DNA from: Agriotes lineatus
Taxonomy: Eukaryota; Arthropoda; Insecta; Coleoptera; Elateridae
Direction: 5' to 3'
Length of the DNA: 64,000 nucleotides
Assembly (NCBI GenBank): GCA_940337035.1
Contig: CALNHX010002666.1
Span: forward strand, 62,001 to 126,000
Below the pieces are notes generated by a model. The model worked only from the letters and a program-made list of their open reading frames with translations, had not been told where the DNA came from and made no database searches. The position numbers were made by a program, and so were the translations under genes. The first letter of the stretch is position 1. Each line of letters starts with the position of its first letter. Positions 51,720 to 62,178 of the stretch are shown piece after piece.

Positions 51720-53700
51720 TACATTTAGATACAGTTAAGGATTGTTTGGATAATTTATTAGCTTAAATACATTCATAGTTAGATTCACCTGCATACGTTA
51801 GGTGTAGCTTTGGTTGCATACTCATTTTTGAGTAACAATTTTCAAAATTGTTTTGATAGTACGATTTCCGGCGACAATTTTTTTAAGTTTTCCTTTTTGG
51901 AGCTGCATGTGATTTTTGGGAATTTTCACTTAAGTGGATTACATAGTTTCCATATTTCTTTGAGGAATCTGCCATCCAGAAATAGGAAATGGGTGTTATA
52001 TTGCTAAAATGAATCCGATTGTATTGGGATAAATATATATTTCTGCAATTTACTTACTCGAGGCCACATTACAACTCTGGTATGTTAATTTATGGTTGCC
52101 ATTGAAAATTTTTCGATAACGTCTCGTATTTAGGCCTCCTCGTCCTAGTTTGCTGTATCGTTCTCCGATTTTTCGGGATCTATTATGCCTGTGGCATTGT
52201 TGTTACTTGGCTAAGGCACCTGGAGCAACAATTCCGTTCCAATCCGAGCCCCTCAGCACATGTGATAGTTCGCATGCAAGGCTTCTCCCCATGGTGACTG
52301 CACTCGACTGCGTTTCTCACCTGCAAAGTTAGATGAAGCCCTGACTCTTTGGAGGTTATTCAAGCTGGTGGACATCTTAATAGCTATCCCCCATAGCTGT
52401 TGATGTGGCGATCCTTCTGTGCACGATCCAGGTATCTACAACACCTAGTGTTATCTACCTTTTGGTGCTTATTGAACTGAAACTATCGTTCGTTATGGCA
52501 CTATGATCTTTACTTTATGTATTGTACTTACCTAGGTATATGCTAGCGAAATTCATGCCGTTTTACATGCGGAATATTGTATAGCTTCGTTGTACATCAC
52601 GTGCAATTACTTTTGTGTAATAGGATAATGTCATTCTATGCATTTAATATCTTTACGTTTGATAGTACTGCTTTGGTTGCATTCAAGTTTCAAGTACTTG
52701 TCAGTGTTTCAAAATTTAAACCATTATTGGCGGAGGTCTCCGGGAGCATTAATTTGACATTTCACATAATATGAGCACCGTAAATACACCATTTTATGTG
52801 TATTAGCACTCCCCTAGGCGAAATGGTACCAATTCGAAGAGGTTCGCGACTAGATAGAGTATTTACCTAATTAATCAAGCGATTTAGAACTTACTATTCT
52901 CCCGCATTCCGGTATCGCTGTTTTTAATTATATTTAAGTCACTATCGTAGTTGATACACGGGTACTCGAACGAATTGCGATTATCGTAGTTACATTTTCG
53001 ACTTTATTCATATAAAATCTTGTACATTACATACCACTAAGATTACATTTACAAACTATTCCATTTAATCACAGAATTGTGTTGCCTTTTCCAAGTATGA
53101 CACAGAATTTTGAAGGTGTACAAACTGTAAATAAATAACTAGGTTATTTCGAGTCTTGGTGTTTTGCTGTCTTTTTTTTTTTTGTGAAACAGCTAGTGGT
53201 TTAGGAATTTACACGGCCACCTGTAGGTTTTCTGGTTTGGACCGTCTCAAACCAGTGGCGCTTCCGGACAACCCACCCCATCCTGCTCAGGACCTAGCTT
53301 GGCAAACGTTTGCTACACGGCTAGACGATTCCTGTATCACCCTGCTGTGAAGTATTTATAATATTTTTTTTACGTGCGAATAAATTCCCGTGTGTAGCAA
53401 ATGTAATAACCTTCTGTCTCTCGTTCTCTGCAATCTATCCATTCGAGCACCGACCAGGAACCTGAGCAATTCATGATAACTTCCTTGTCAACTGACATTG
53501 CTCCACGTCGCTTTAAACGACTATCCAAGGATACCTCTTCCTGGCCAGCAGCCTGATGTTCTTTCTACAAGACATCACACCATTGTCGCTCAAGTCAACG
53601 ACCGACATGTACGCTATATGTCAATTCTGTCGTCCTTTAGTTGATGCAGTCTCTTAACGCTATTTCTATTCCGAAATGTTTTGGTACGTAATACAATGCC
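51720..53700. other. 2-kb stretch without a recognisable gene
   Basis: AT-rich with only short frames. An AATAAA with a T-rich run lies near 53380, and another AATAAATAAC near 53131. I looked for a 3' LTR matching 44111-44356 and did not find one. Part of this could be an unrelated LTR or host sequence. Confidence 0.4.
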
Positions 53701-53712
53701 ATAATTGATGCA

Positions 53713-54473
53713 ATGGACTTCGCACTCCAAATGAATTCGGTTGAACATTTTTATGTTCATCAACAATGGACCTGCTGCTGCTGCTGCTGCTGCTGCACCA
53801 TCCTCAATCAAGGCATAGATGTGGAGAATAGCGATTTATACCTCATAATATTCCCACCTTTGTTAAGATCATTACACGATAAAAGCATACAGAGCGGGTT
53901 CGTAAGAAATTTCTTCTACAATTCTACCAATATGCGAACTAATACGTTAGAGAGTTTACATTTGCTGGCAAGAAACGGCAATGTCATAATGAACCGCGTG
54001 GAGGATTTCCAGCCCCCACCATATGAACGTGTTACTGTGAGAGGGCAACTAAGGCCGTGGTTGAGGGCGTGTTCAACCATGTATAACATTGACAACGAAT
54101 CCAAGGACAGGTTCATAGACGTAATTGTTCCATTGAGAGTTCTATTCGAGGTGTCAAAACCGATAGTAGAACAATTATTCCCTCTATCATTTATATATCC
54201 AGACACCAATAGGAGGTTCTCTGACGTCGTTAAGTTCAATAGTCACGCCTTTGGGGTGTTCCACTTAAAAACGGACGATATCAGAGTTCCAGATCACATA
54301 TCCCATTTAGCGGTTTCTAGGCAATCGGTGGCATTATTAACTACCGACCTGTGTGATATAGTTATGAGGCTTGAAGAATATGTCGCTAGGATCGGCGAAT
54401 TCACACAAAGAGTCACAATTCTGAGAGATTCAGGAGCGGAATTTACGAGCGTATTCGAGCTACTTCCTTACTA
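53713..54473 (+). pseudogene. Capsid-like EVE without flanking satellite
   Basis: Open frame of 253 codons from ATG 53713 to TAG 54471-54473. The first 20 codons and a CTG run at about 53769-53792 (eight Cys codons) look non-viral. From about 53815 the protein (LYLIIFPPLLRSLHDK ... RVTVRGQLRPWLRACSTMYN ... FELLPY) has the look of the other capsid-like EVEs. It lies just upstream of a homologue of the 21-kb capsid, so it probably supplies the preceding part of that protein. Confidence 0.42.
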
Positions 54474-54499
54474 GTCCGAAAGTCGTGATCTTAAACTAA

Positions 54500-54950
54500 C
54501 GTGGGCCCTCTACAACGATGAAGCATTGGATCAACGGCTCCTCCAACCATACCCTGGCAGGGTGTGAACATACCGGTCTTCAACCTTGTACTAATCCAGG
54601 AGGCACAACTGGTTGATTTTTCACAGGTCTTTGACCAATGGTGGTCTAACGACAATTTGAACAACATCACCCGTGACTGTACCGCAGCACACAAACACCT
54701 GGGACAGGAATTAGCAGTGGAATTAGCAGTAGAGAACACTGCCCTGTTGGCATCCAGCCTGGTGGCAGAACTCTACACCACATTGTACCATGGGATGACC
54801 ATAACAACTCGCCAGAACGTCCCAGAATATAACTGGGACCAGGTTTTGGGTGCCTGGTCAGTATTTCAGCATGACAGGCTTGCTAGAAATAGTCGAGTGG
54901 TCCTACAACATTGGAGTACGGATGCTATAAGAGCGCTAACTGACGTACAT
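54500..54950 (+). pseudogene. Capsid-like EVE, diverged homologue of 21230-21620
   Basis: Open frame 54564-54962. QGVNIPVF, FDQWWSNDNLNNITRDC, AAHKHLGQEL, FYHG/LYHGM, NVPEYNWDQVLGAWS and DRLARNSRVVLQHWST match the first piece of the 21-kb capsid at roughly two thirds identity by eye, so two related viruses are represented. A small in-frame repeat (LAVELAVE) near 54717 is private to this copy. The sequence breaks off near 54950 at a LINE fragment. Confidence 0.5.
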
Positions 54951-54954
54951 AAAA

Positions 54955-55158
54955 GCGGCTGAGAAACACTGCATGGTGATTTACGCGAATATTTCAGGGG
55001 CATTCGACAACCTGTGGTGGCCAAGCCTAATAATAGAACTAGAAGGAAAACAAATCCCAGCCGCAATCATGAGATTAATAAAAAGCTACCTAAGAAACGG
55101 GAAGGTAAAGTTCAAAGCCACATACACGGAAACTGAGAAAGACATCACCAAGGGATTC
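54955..55158 (+). mobile_element. Non-LTR retrotransposon RT fragment (R1/Jockey-like)
   Basis: About 60 residues: VIYANISGAFDNLWWPSLI, IMRLIKSYLRNGKV and EKDITKG correspond to the RT block D-x-x-x-A-F-D-N/WWP and the following helix of R1-type elements. The usual catalytic-site Asp (LDIxGAFD) is replaced by Asn in YANISGAFD. Truncated at both ends; its right edge meets the 18S rRNA fragment. Confidence 0.75.
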
Positions 55159-55160
55159 GC

Positions 55161-55510
55161 AAGTTGGGCCGCCCTCGCGGGCTAAGCCCACCGGCAGGAC
55201 GTCCCGCGTAAACACGCCAGTTAAACACCGCGAGCGATGAACCGGCGGCGCGGGACACCGATTCGACTACGAGCTTTTTAACCACAACAACTTTAATATA
55301 CGCTATTGGAGCTGGAATTACCGCGGCTGCTGGCACCAGACTTGCCCTCCAATTGATCCTCGTTAAAGAGCTTAGAGTGTGCTCATTCCGATTACGGGGC
55401 CTCGGATGAGTCCCGTATCGTTATTTTTCGTCACTACCTCCCCGTGCCGGGAGTGGGTAATTTGCGCGCCTGCTGCCTTCCTTGGATGTGGTAGCCGTTT
55501 CTCAGGCTCC
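55161..55510 (-). rRNA. 18S rRNA: 18S ribosomal RNA fragment, about 350 bp
   Basis: The minus strand reads through universally conserved 18S words: GAGAAACGGCTACCACATCC, GGCAGCAGGCGCGCAAATTA, GTGCCAGCAGCCGCGG and TATTAAAGTTGTTG, then enters a GC-rich V4 region (GGTTCATCGCTCGCGG...). It is about one fifth of a full gene and clearly truncated at both ends. The word GGGACTCATCCGAGGCCCCG and the V4 wording look hemipteran to me; an alignment is needed. One small departure (GAGCTCTTTAACG near 55370) may be decay. Confidence 0.96.
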
Positions 55511-55679
55511 ATCTCCCTCTTCATCTTGATCCCTTTTGCTTCTCTCTTTGATTGCCTAGGGCCTTTAAAGCCACGACAATGCCTCCTCCTATCCCAGCAG
55601 TTATTTTTAACCCGTCGAGAAAAGGAACGACGCCTCTTCTGACACTTTCTCATTCTAGTGAGACCCCCTTCAAATGTGT
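55511..55679. other. Short unassigned stretch before array 16
   Basis: The minus strand encodes a short very basic peptide (RKCQKRRRSFSRRVKNN...) that runs into the rRNA fragment. I do not consider it a gene. Confidence 0.4.
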
Positions 55680-55986
55680 AGTCATTTACTTAAGTCGTTT
55701 ACTTAGGTAATTTACTTAAGTAATTTACTTAAGTCATTTACTTAAGTAATTTACTTAAGTCGTTTACTTAAGTCGTTTACTTAAGTCGTTTACTTAAGTC
55801 GTTTACTTAAGTAATTTACTGAAGTCGTTTACTTAAGTCGTTTACTTAAGTCGTTTACTTAAGTCATTTACTTAAGTCGTTTACTTAAATCGTTTCCTTA
55901 AGTAATGTACTTAAGTAATTTACTTAAGTCGCTTACTTAAGTAATGTACTTAAGTAATTTACTTAAGTCGTTTAGTTAAGTCGTTT
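55680..55986. repeat. 13-bp satellite array 16
   Basis: About 24 units. Its second half matches array 5 variant for variant; its first half differs, so the duplication breakpoint lies inside the array near 55745. Confidence 0.97.
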
Positions 55987-55989
55987 AAA

Positions 55990-56801
55990 ATGGGGTCAAC
56001 ATTCTTTCAGAAGGCATACCCTGCCAATCCCAGTCATTGTGACATGGATCTCTACACTAAAGCTAGTCGGCAGCCAGCCTATTTATTTCAGTAGATGGAG
56101 AAGAGCACCTGATAATATTCCCGGTCCTGTTTAGGGAAGTCAAATCAAAAATAAATGACAACTGGAGTTACGCACTAGAAAACTCCACAGTACAAGAGCT
56201 GTCAAAACGGGTACTCACGTATAAAAGCAGATTTCCTGGAGCAAAGGCAAGAGATGAAGTCGATAAAATAATATCCTACCTTCCAGCAGATGTAACTCCG
56301 TCAATAAAGGATGCAAAAGCTAATGTAAATGATCTCACTGTAGAATCTTTTGAAACAAGAAGATTCAGATTTGGAGCAGCTCAGTCTGACGCATTAATCC
56401 ACGTGATAACTCGCCTTCCAAGTTCCAATGATATGGAATACTATAACATATTCAAAAAGAGATTAATAGAACCTGATTTAGACGAAGTCATTGCAGAAGA
56501 GTCTATACCATTTTGTGTTAAATATTTTCAAGAGACAACTTCAGTTGATCTAGAGTTGGCCAGACAATATGCTCAGATAATGGCTGGAACTCCTAAAGTA
56601 ATTGTATGTGATCAGTGCCACAAAGGAAAAGGCTCATGCTTCTGTGAAGAAATACAACCTTCCATGTGGGGTGTTGACTACAGATCAGAACTATATGTTT
56701 GCACCTGTCTATTAGATAATTTTGTTTTGACTGTTCTTGGTCATCGAAGTGAGTACCTTTGTTTTCGTCAGAACCACTACTTCATTAATCTAACAGTTAC
56801 A
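55990..56801 (+). pseudogene. Unidentified ATGGGG-leader gene with CxxC cluster, duplicate
   Basis: Copy of 13749-14560 with the same leader deletion. The open frame continues through 56403 to 56891. A Pro/Ala difference near 56571 is the only coding change noticed. The cysteine cluster CDQCHKGKGSCFC is intact. Confidence 0.4.
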
Positions 56802-56814
56802 TTTGCTTTCAGAC

Positions 56815-58222
56815 ATGTCGAGGGTATACGATACGCCAAGATACAAACACCAGACACTACACAAGATCCTAGTGCACCTCGATGTACATGATGGGGCAAG
56901 TAAGACCACCACCGATAGAACCGCATTTGGAAATGCCTACGCCCATAGTACCAACTTGAAGGAGGACACCAAGGGAAACACCTCTGGTGATACAGGGATT
57001 TCATGGATTGATTCTTTGATTAAAGATAGGCCAGTGAAGGAACCAACTCCTGCAGAAAAGACACCTGACGAATTGGTTATCCCTGAGGAATATATCTCCG
57101 CTATAAAGGATATACAAACTCCATCGGTAGTTCTTCCTGATCCTGACGAAACGTCTTTACATCCAAACGCGACTAGGCAAGAGATCGATGCTCTAAAATC
57201 TCTGTATAGCACCTTAAGAATCTCACCTTATTCCAGAGATTGAACCACAATCAGAGGAATGATATACTCAGGGAGAAGAAAATCAATCTGAGGAAGAGCC
57301 ATCTGTTAAGGAGTATCTCAACCTTCTTCATGATACACATGGTGAATTCTATCCTCAAGATATTACAAAGAGGTTTCTTGCAGCCCAAAACATTCATGCT
57401 ATGAGACAGAACACATTTCAGTCCACTGCTCTTGCTGGAAAAATTGACAACATGACAGGTGCAATCACAAAATATACAGACACTCTGAACCACTCGATTC
57501 AGATGAGCAAAAATGCAGCTGATGAAGTAGGTACTTTAAGCAAAAGGTTTACAGAGTTAAGCAATGGAATATCTGCACTTATCTCCCAGATGGCTGTTCA
57601 AGAGAAAAAGTCTATTCTCAAGCCTCAAGAGCTAAGTGGTGTTTCTCAGAGTGTTGCACCTGTGCCTGTAAAGAACATCCTTGACACTCTCCCGGAACAG
57701 GGGCCTCACACAGTTCCGGAACACCGAAGAAGGTGTCAACTCTAATTCCAGAGGGAACACCTGAGGGATCAAAAGCGGGATCAGGAACAAGGAAGTCAGC
57801 AAGAACCAGCACTATTGAATCGACTTCCCAGATGAATCAAGGCTGAAGGATCCCAAATACAAACCATCAAAAGACATTAGGCTTGTATAAGAGAGACCTC
57901 AATCATCTAAAGAGGACTGATGCGCTTCAACTCAGTATAGGCTTTTCACAGTGGGAAGTGGTCAATGATCAGGTTCCTCTCGGAAAGATTTTAAAGTTTT
58001 CAGATGGGATTTGCAGGTGATTCAGAGAAGGCAGTGTTCACCTCAGATCTTCTTCAATGCGATCCAAAAGAGAGGGCTAAGCTGGTCCTTCGGGAATATC
58101 CATCTTTCAGGTCGGTTCCTGCTGAGAGATTGGTGGAGATGCTCACCCTTCGTACAGACGTCCATGATCTAATCATCAAGTATGAATATATTACAAGGGA
58201 AGGGAAGGCCGGTACTACGTAA
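56815..58222 (+). pseudogene. P-like mononegavirus EVE, duplicate
   Basis: Copy of 14574-15980. The ATG at 56815 begins the first open piece to 57243. The middle piece (57401-57745) is open here because the codon that is TGA at 15325 in copy 1 is GGA. The frame losses near 57241 and 57716 and the isolated C-terminal piece 58004-58222 are shared with copy 1. Confidence 0.4.
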
Positions 58223-58374
58223 AAGCTAAGCCTGAAGACTACAAAACTAATGTCTTAATGTTTCAAAACACTAACAACAGCAAACGCCCATAGTGTTAAA
58301 ATCATACTAATTTCCACTCAGTTTGACTGTATCTCCTTTATAATTATAACCTGATTAGAAATACATCAGAGATA

Positions 58375-58911
58375 ATGTCTTCAACAAGCCAGGAACAGAG
58401 AGATATTGATAAGTGGGCGGATGTTTATTTATTGGATGATAAAGATTACACTACAGAATTCCCAGTTCTTAATCAGGCACAAGCAATAACTACCGTAAAA
58501 TTCAAATTTGATTGCACAGTGTTTGACACCACAAGCTCGACTGGATCTCCACTCCAGGTCAAATCAGATCTGGTGAAGATTCTACGTAACCACCCCACTG
58601 AAATAACTCTCAAGAAAGCTTTACTTAGAAGCACTTTTGACATTCTGGTCCTGAAAATTAGATCATTACATCACGTTTACAGTAAAGTTCAATTTAACCA
58701 GAAAGGCTTAATTGCTTTTTGTGCAAGAAATGGGATTAGTTTAGAGAAGGTGGTTAGGACTAGTGAAGTACTGCCCACTTTAGATACTCTTAGTGATGAA
58801 AGAACGATAACAATTGGATCAACTGTTATGGATTGCAGATTGAAAGCCCTTCAGGAAATAACCCGACATCCAGGTGCATTAATTCCCGCTGAACAAAGAA
58901 TGAAAAAAGAA
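58375..58911 (+). pseudogene. Mononegavirus-like nucleoprotein, N-terminal part, duplicate
   Basis: Copy of 16134-16670, open from ATG 58375, with one Leu/Val difference near 58825. Runs into the LINE tail. Confidence 0.5.
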
Positions 58912-59191
58912 AAAGAAATACTGACTACAATAAAAACAAGAAAACTCCAGTACCTAGGGCACATTATGCGGAATGAAAACAGATTTCAACTACTTCAAGT
59001 TATACTACAAGGAAAAGTACAAGGCAGAAGAGGTCCGGGTAGAAGAAGGATTTCGTGGCTTAAAAACCTAAGAACATGGTTTTCTATGACTACAACTCAG
59101 TTATTTAAGACAGCGGTCAACAAAATCATCATAGCCCAAATGGTTGCCAACATCCGGAACGGATAGGAACCGTAAGAAGAAGAAGAACAAG
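58912..59191 (+). mobile_element. LINE 3' tail inside N, duplicate
   Basis: Copy of 16671-16950 with the same KLQYLGHIMRNE and GRRGPGRRRISW signature and GAAGAAGAA end; it confirms that insertion preceded the duplication. Confidence 0.8.
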
Positions 59192-59801
59192 CAGTATCAT
59201 TGGACTACACAAACCTGATCATATCACATTATGTAAATCTAGCCCTTGTCCTTTTAACCCCGGATGAATATCAAACTGTTATTTCTGATCTTAAAGAAAA
59301 GATTAGAGATGGTAAAGTTCTGTTGTACACATACACTGATGATGAAGCCCGGGCTCTAGCTAGAGGGAGACTTGACACAACAACAGTATTAACCAAGGGT
59401 TTTCTTGCACTTGCAAGTGTATCAAAAGCAGGGTCAAAACCTGAGCATATAAAACCATGGCAAGATAAAAGGTTATCTGCCTTATTTGCAAGACTTAATG
59501 CGGTATATACTGTAAACCCTGTAGACTATTCTCATGATTTAGTGATAGTCGGGAAGTATTTAGATGAGACACTACATGTTCGTAAAGCCATATATCCTGC
59601 TTTTCTGTATTCCACATCTCCATCAACAGATCCTTACATGGGAGCTTTACGGTCACAGCTCCAAATGGTTCTATCAGATGTGGGGATGACTTCCTTCAAT
59701 TTACGTCATTCATTTGCCACCATGTGTGAGACAGAGGCACATGCATTACGTGTAATCGTAGATGAGTCTATATATGTGTTAAACCAAAACTGGAAAATCT
59801 T
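59192..59801 (+). pseudogene. Mononegavirus-like nucleoprotein, C-terminal part, duplicate
   Basis: Copy of 16951-17560 (open 59200-59832). Differences include Asp/Tyr at residue 2 and Tyr/Ser and Ser/Arg near 59690-59705. The unrelated IFSFLPILGLL tail is shared. Confidence 0.55.
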
Positions 59802-59848
59802 CTCCTTCCTTCCTATCTTGGGCTTGTTGTAGAACTCTAACGAATGAT

Positions 59849-61147
59849 TTGTTTATTAACTTTCGAATGCGTGATAGAACGAATTATTGTGCGCGACCGA
59901 GAAAAATTGTTGAAGCCATAGGTATAGTGTATATTATATGGGATACTGGAGCAAGAGATTCATTTCAAAATGCAGTTGTTAATTCAACATTTAATTGTGA
60001 AATTGATTTGGCTGGTGGATGTATTCCTCATGTTATATTTGGACCTCAACATAGAGTGAAGTTTGCAGATAATGGCGCACTTGAAAAGTTACTTACCAAC
60101 CCATTCGTCGCCGCGAGTCTATCTGCGCCTGCGGGATTGCCTCTTTTTAACAAACTGATGGGTATCAGCTGCTATCTGAGAGAAAACGTCTTCCGCGATC
60201 GGTACGGCGTCACGTGGCAGCGTTCTCATGCCCCGCAATATGGAGTCACGATACGAGATGTCTACGATGGGAAACCCTTATGGGACTCCCCCGATGACGT
60301 CCTCGGAAGCGTGTCATTTGCTGAGTGGGAACACGCCTGCTCCGCGTTGGAGGAAATGGACGGCCTGGATACATCCTTTGGGGTGGATCTCGGCGACAGC
60401 TCTCGCTTGCTGGCTGTGCATACTGTATTCAACAAGGGAGAGTTCGATCGCACCGTCCTGCCCTACCTCGCCACCAACAACCGTAGTGACCACGACCTAT
60501 ACACCGACGCCATGGAACTGATTGACGGCCTACCGAGTCCAGCGGATACACCCCCCAAAGACATGTGGAAGTGGGGGAAGTTTTACAACAGCCTGATCAG
60601 AATTTTTACCAACTTTAGGAAGCAGGCAAAGGTTCCGCCCATCCCCCGTGGTCCCCCTGAGAGCGACGAGGGCGCGATCTCAATCTTTCAACTACCCGCT
60701 ACTTGGGGCGAGGAGGTGGTAAAGGCCACTGCGTTCGAGTTCTCCGAACTAGAGCGTATGTTTATCCTGGGCAAACACCCCCAGGCGGTGACCTGCAAGG
60801 TGGGGCAGCAGGAGTTGGCTTACGTACCGGGAATCCTGGATCCGTTTACCTTAATTGGTTCGGAATGGATGTACATTAAGCCTCTGCCCGCTTTCGTGCC
60901 AAGAGATGGCTGTCGTGCGGAAGCTCCCATGCTTGATTTAGCCATTCCGGACCCAGTCTCCTGCAGCCCAACGCAGTCTCCACCCTCCACCTCCGCCCCA
61001 GTGAGAGCATTGACATCTGGAAGCGAAGTTCGTGTTCATAATTTAGACGAGGGCACGATAACTCTTCATCACTATGATGAGTATGAGTCAGCATTTGAGA
61101 GTCAAAATAACTATTATTTCACTATCATCTTAGCTATAGACAGGTAA
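59849..61147 (+). CDS. Chimeric EVE with capsid-like fragment A, intact 432-codon frame
   Basis: The same mosaic as 17608-18906 but uninterrupted: an AT-rich unidentified part (codons 1 to about 90), a capsid-like part starting near 60110 (APAGLPLFNKLMG, RENVFRDRYGV, then full fragment A with MWKWGKFYN, PPIPRGPPESDEG and YIKPLPAFVP) and an AT-rich end (VRVHNLDEGTITLHHYDEYE). The proposed start is GTG-like or upstream; the ATG reading begins at 59849. No signal peptide. This is the reference copy for A. An open frame of this length across two viral joins is notable but could reflect recency. Confidence 0.5.
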   Translation: MFINFRMRDRTNYCARPRKIVEAIGIVYIIWDTGARDSFQNAVVNSTFNCEIDLAGGCIPHVIFGPQHRVKFADNGALEKLLTNPFVAASLSAPAGLPLFNKLMGISCYLRENVFRDRYGVTWQRSHAPQYGVTIRDVYDGKPLWDSPDDVLGSVSFAEWEHACSALEEMDGLDTSFGVDLGDSSRLLAVHTVFNKGEFDRTVLPYLATNNRSDHDLYTDAMELIDGLPSPADTPPKDMWKWGKFYNSLIRIFTNFRKQAKVPPIPRGPPESDEGAISIFQLPATWGEEVVKATAFEFSELERMFILGKHPQAVTCKVGQQELAYVPGILDPFTLIGSEWMYIKPLPAFVPRDGCRAEAPMLDLAIPDPVSCSPTQSPPSTSAPVRALTSGSEVRVHNLDEGTITLHHYDEYESAFESQNNYYFTIILAIDR

Positions 61148-61207
61148 ATTCCTAGTGTATACCTTCTCTTATTTCCTGCTATTCCATTGGTCTAATTTCT
61201 GAGGATA

Positions 61208-62083
61208 ATGGCATATGAAATTAAAATAGGCTCTCTACCTAGTTTACTGGAGAAACTAGAGATTTTGATGACTACTAATCACCTCAAAATAAGCCCTAAT
61301 CTGGAAAGTCAGAACTTTGCAAAGTTGTCTATTTCTACAAGTCGTCTGACAGGAAAGACCACATTGTTGAATAAGTTAGTGATTCTATATCATGTAGGTG
61401 TTGTTACACACTGCAACGATGAATTCTACTCCACACATTTCTTTGCTTATTATCAATTGATGACAATCCCCCCAGTTCCAGCTCAACGAATGGTGCGCAG
61501 GCTACTGCATACTGAGATGTACCCAGCTATTGACATGATAAAACGTGGCCAACAAGCAGCTAGAGAGTTCAAGAATGTAAATCTCGCTGCATTAAGTGCT
61601 GTGAGAAATGCCCCAATGGTATACCCTTTTCCAAGAACTGACTTTGCATTCTTCCAGCGTGCTGTGGACCCTGCAGATGCTGATGATTTATACTTCCCCA
61701 AAGTGTTATTTCGCATGACTACATCTTCAGCTGATTATCCACCCGATGTTGCACTACAGGTGATGGTAAATCTCTGGCTTTGTTTTTTGCCTGGTCTTCA
61801 TGCAGAGATCAAGCGAGCTCTAGAGGTTGACCATTATGAGGTTACTGAAGGGATAAGTTACTTGGATTTTGAACAGGCAAATAATGATGTTTTTGCGGAT
61901 GTTGACTTCCATGATTTGACTCCTTACACAACGTTATCAACAAATATGGCATATGCTTTACTCGGGATTGATGCCTGTTTCATTGGCAGATTATTGACAT
62001 CTGACAATAGCAATGTATGGATTGCACGTAGGTTAGTAGGATTTGCCAGGGCTTGTGGGGTGGATCCGGAAAACTCAGCTTGA
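61208..62083 (+). CDS. Chimeric viral ORF, duplicate, 291 codons
   Basis: Partner of 18967-19842, fully open from ATG 61208. It has the same switch from AT-rich unidentified sequence to capsid-like sequence at about residue 80. The 95 bp after the stop are identical in both copies and lead straight into satellite. Confidence 0.45.
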   Translation: MAYEIKIGSLPSLLEKLEILMTTNHLKISPNLESQNFAKLSISTSRLTGKTTLLNKLVILYHVGVVTHCNDEFYSTHFFAYYQLMTIPPVPAQRMVRRLLHTEMYPAIDMIKRGQQAAREFKNVNLAALSAVRNAPMVYPFPRTDFAFFQRAVDPADADDLYFPKVLFRMTTSSADYPPDVALQVMVNLWLCFLPGLHAEIKRALEVDHYEVTEGISYLDFEQANNDVFADVDFHDLTPYTTLSTNMAYALLGIDACFIGRLLTSDNSNVWIARRLVGFARACGVDPENSA

Positions 62084-62178
62084 TGAATTTCTTGAAATCA
62101 AATACATGAAAACAAAGAAAGTTCAATTATGCAGCAGCAGTCCAGGTGAATAACGAAACTCGGCGTGCTCTTCTTCAT

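Noticed and set aside
51720..53700. 3' LTR of the retrovirus
   Set aside because: I compared it by eye with 44111-44356 and found no shared stretch; polyadenylation-like AATAAA motifs alone are not enough.
55372..55653. Minus-strand protein over 55372-55653
   Set aside because: Half of it is 18S rRNA read as codons; composition is extremely basic with no homology signal.
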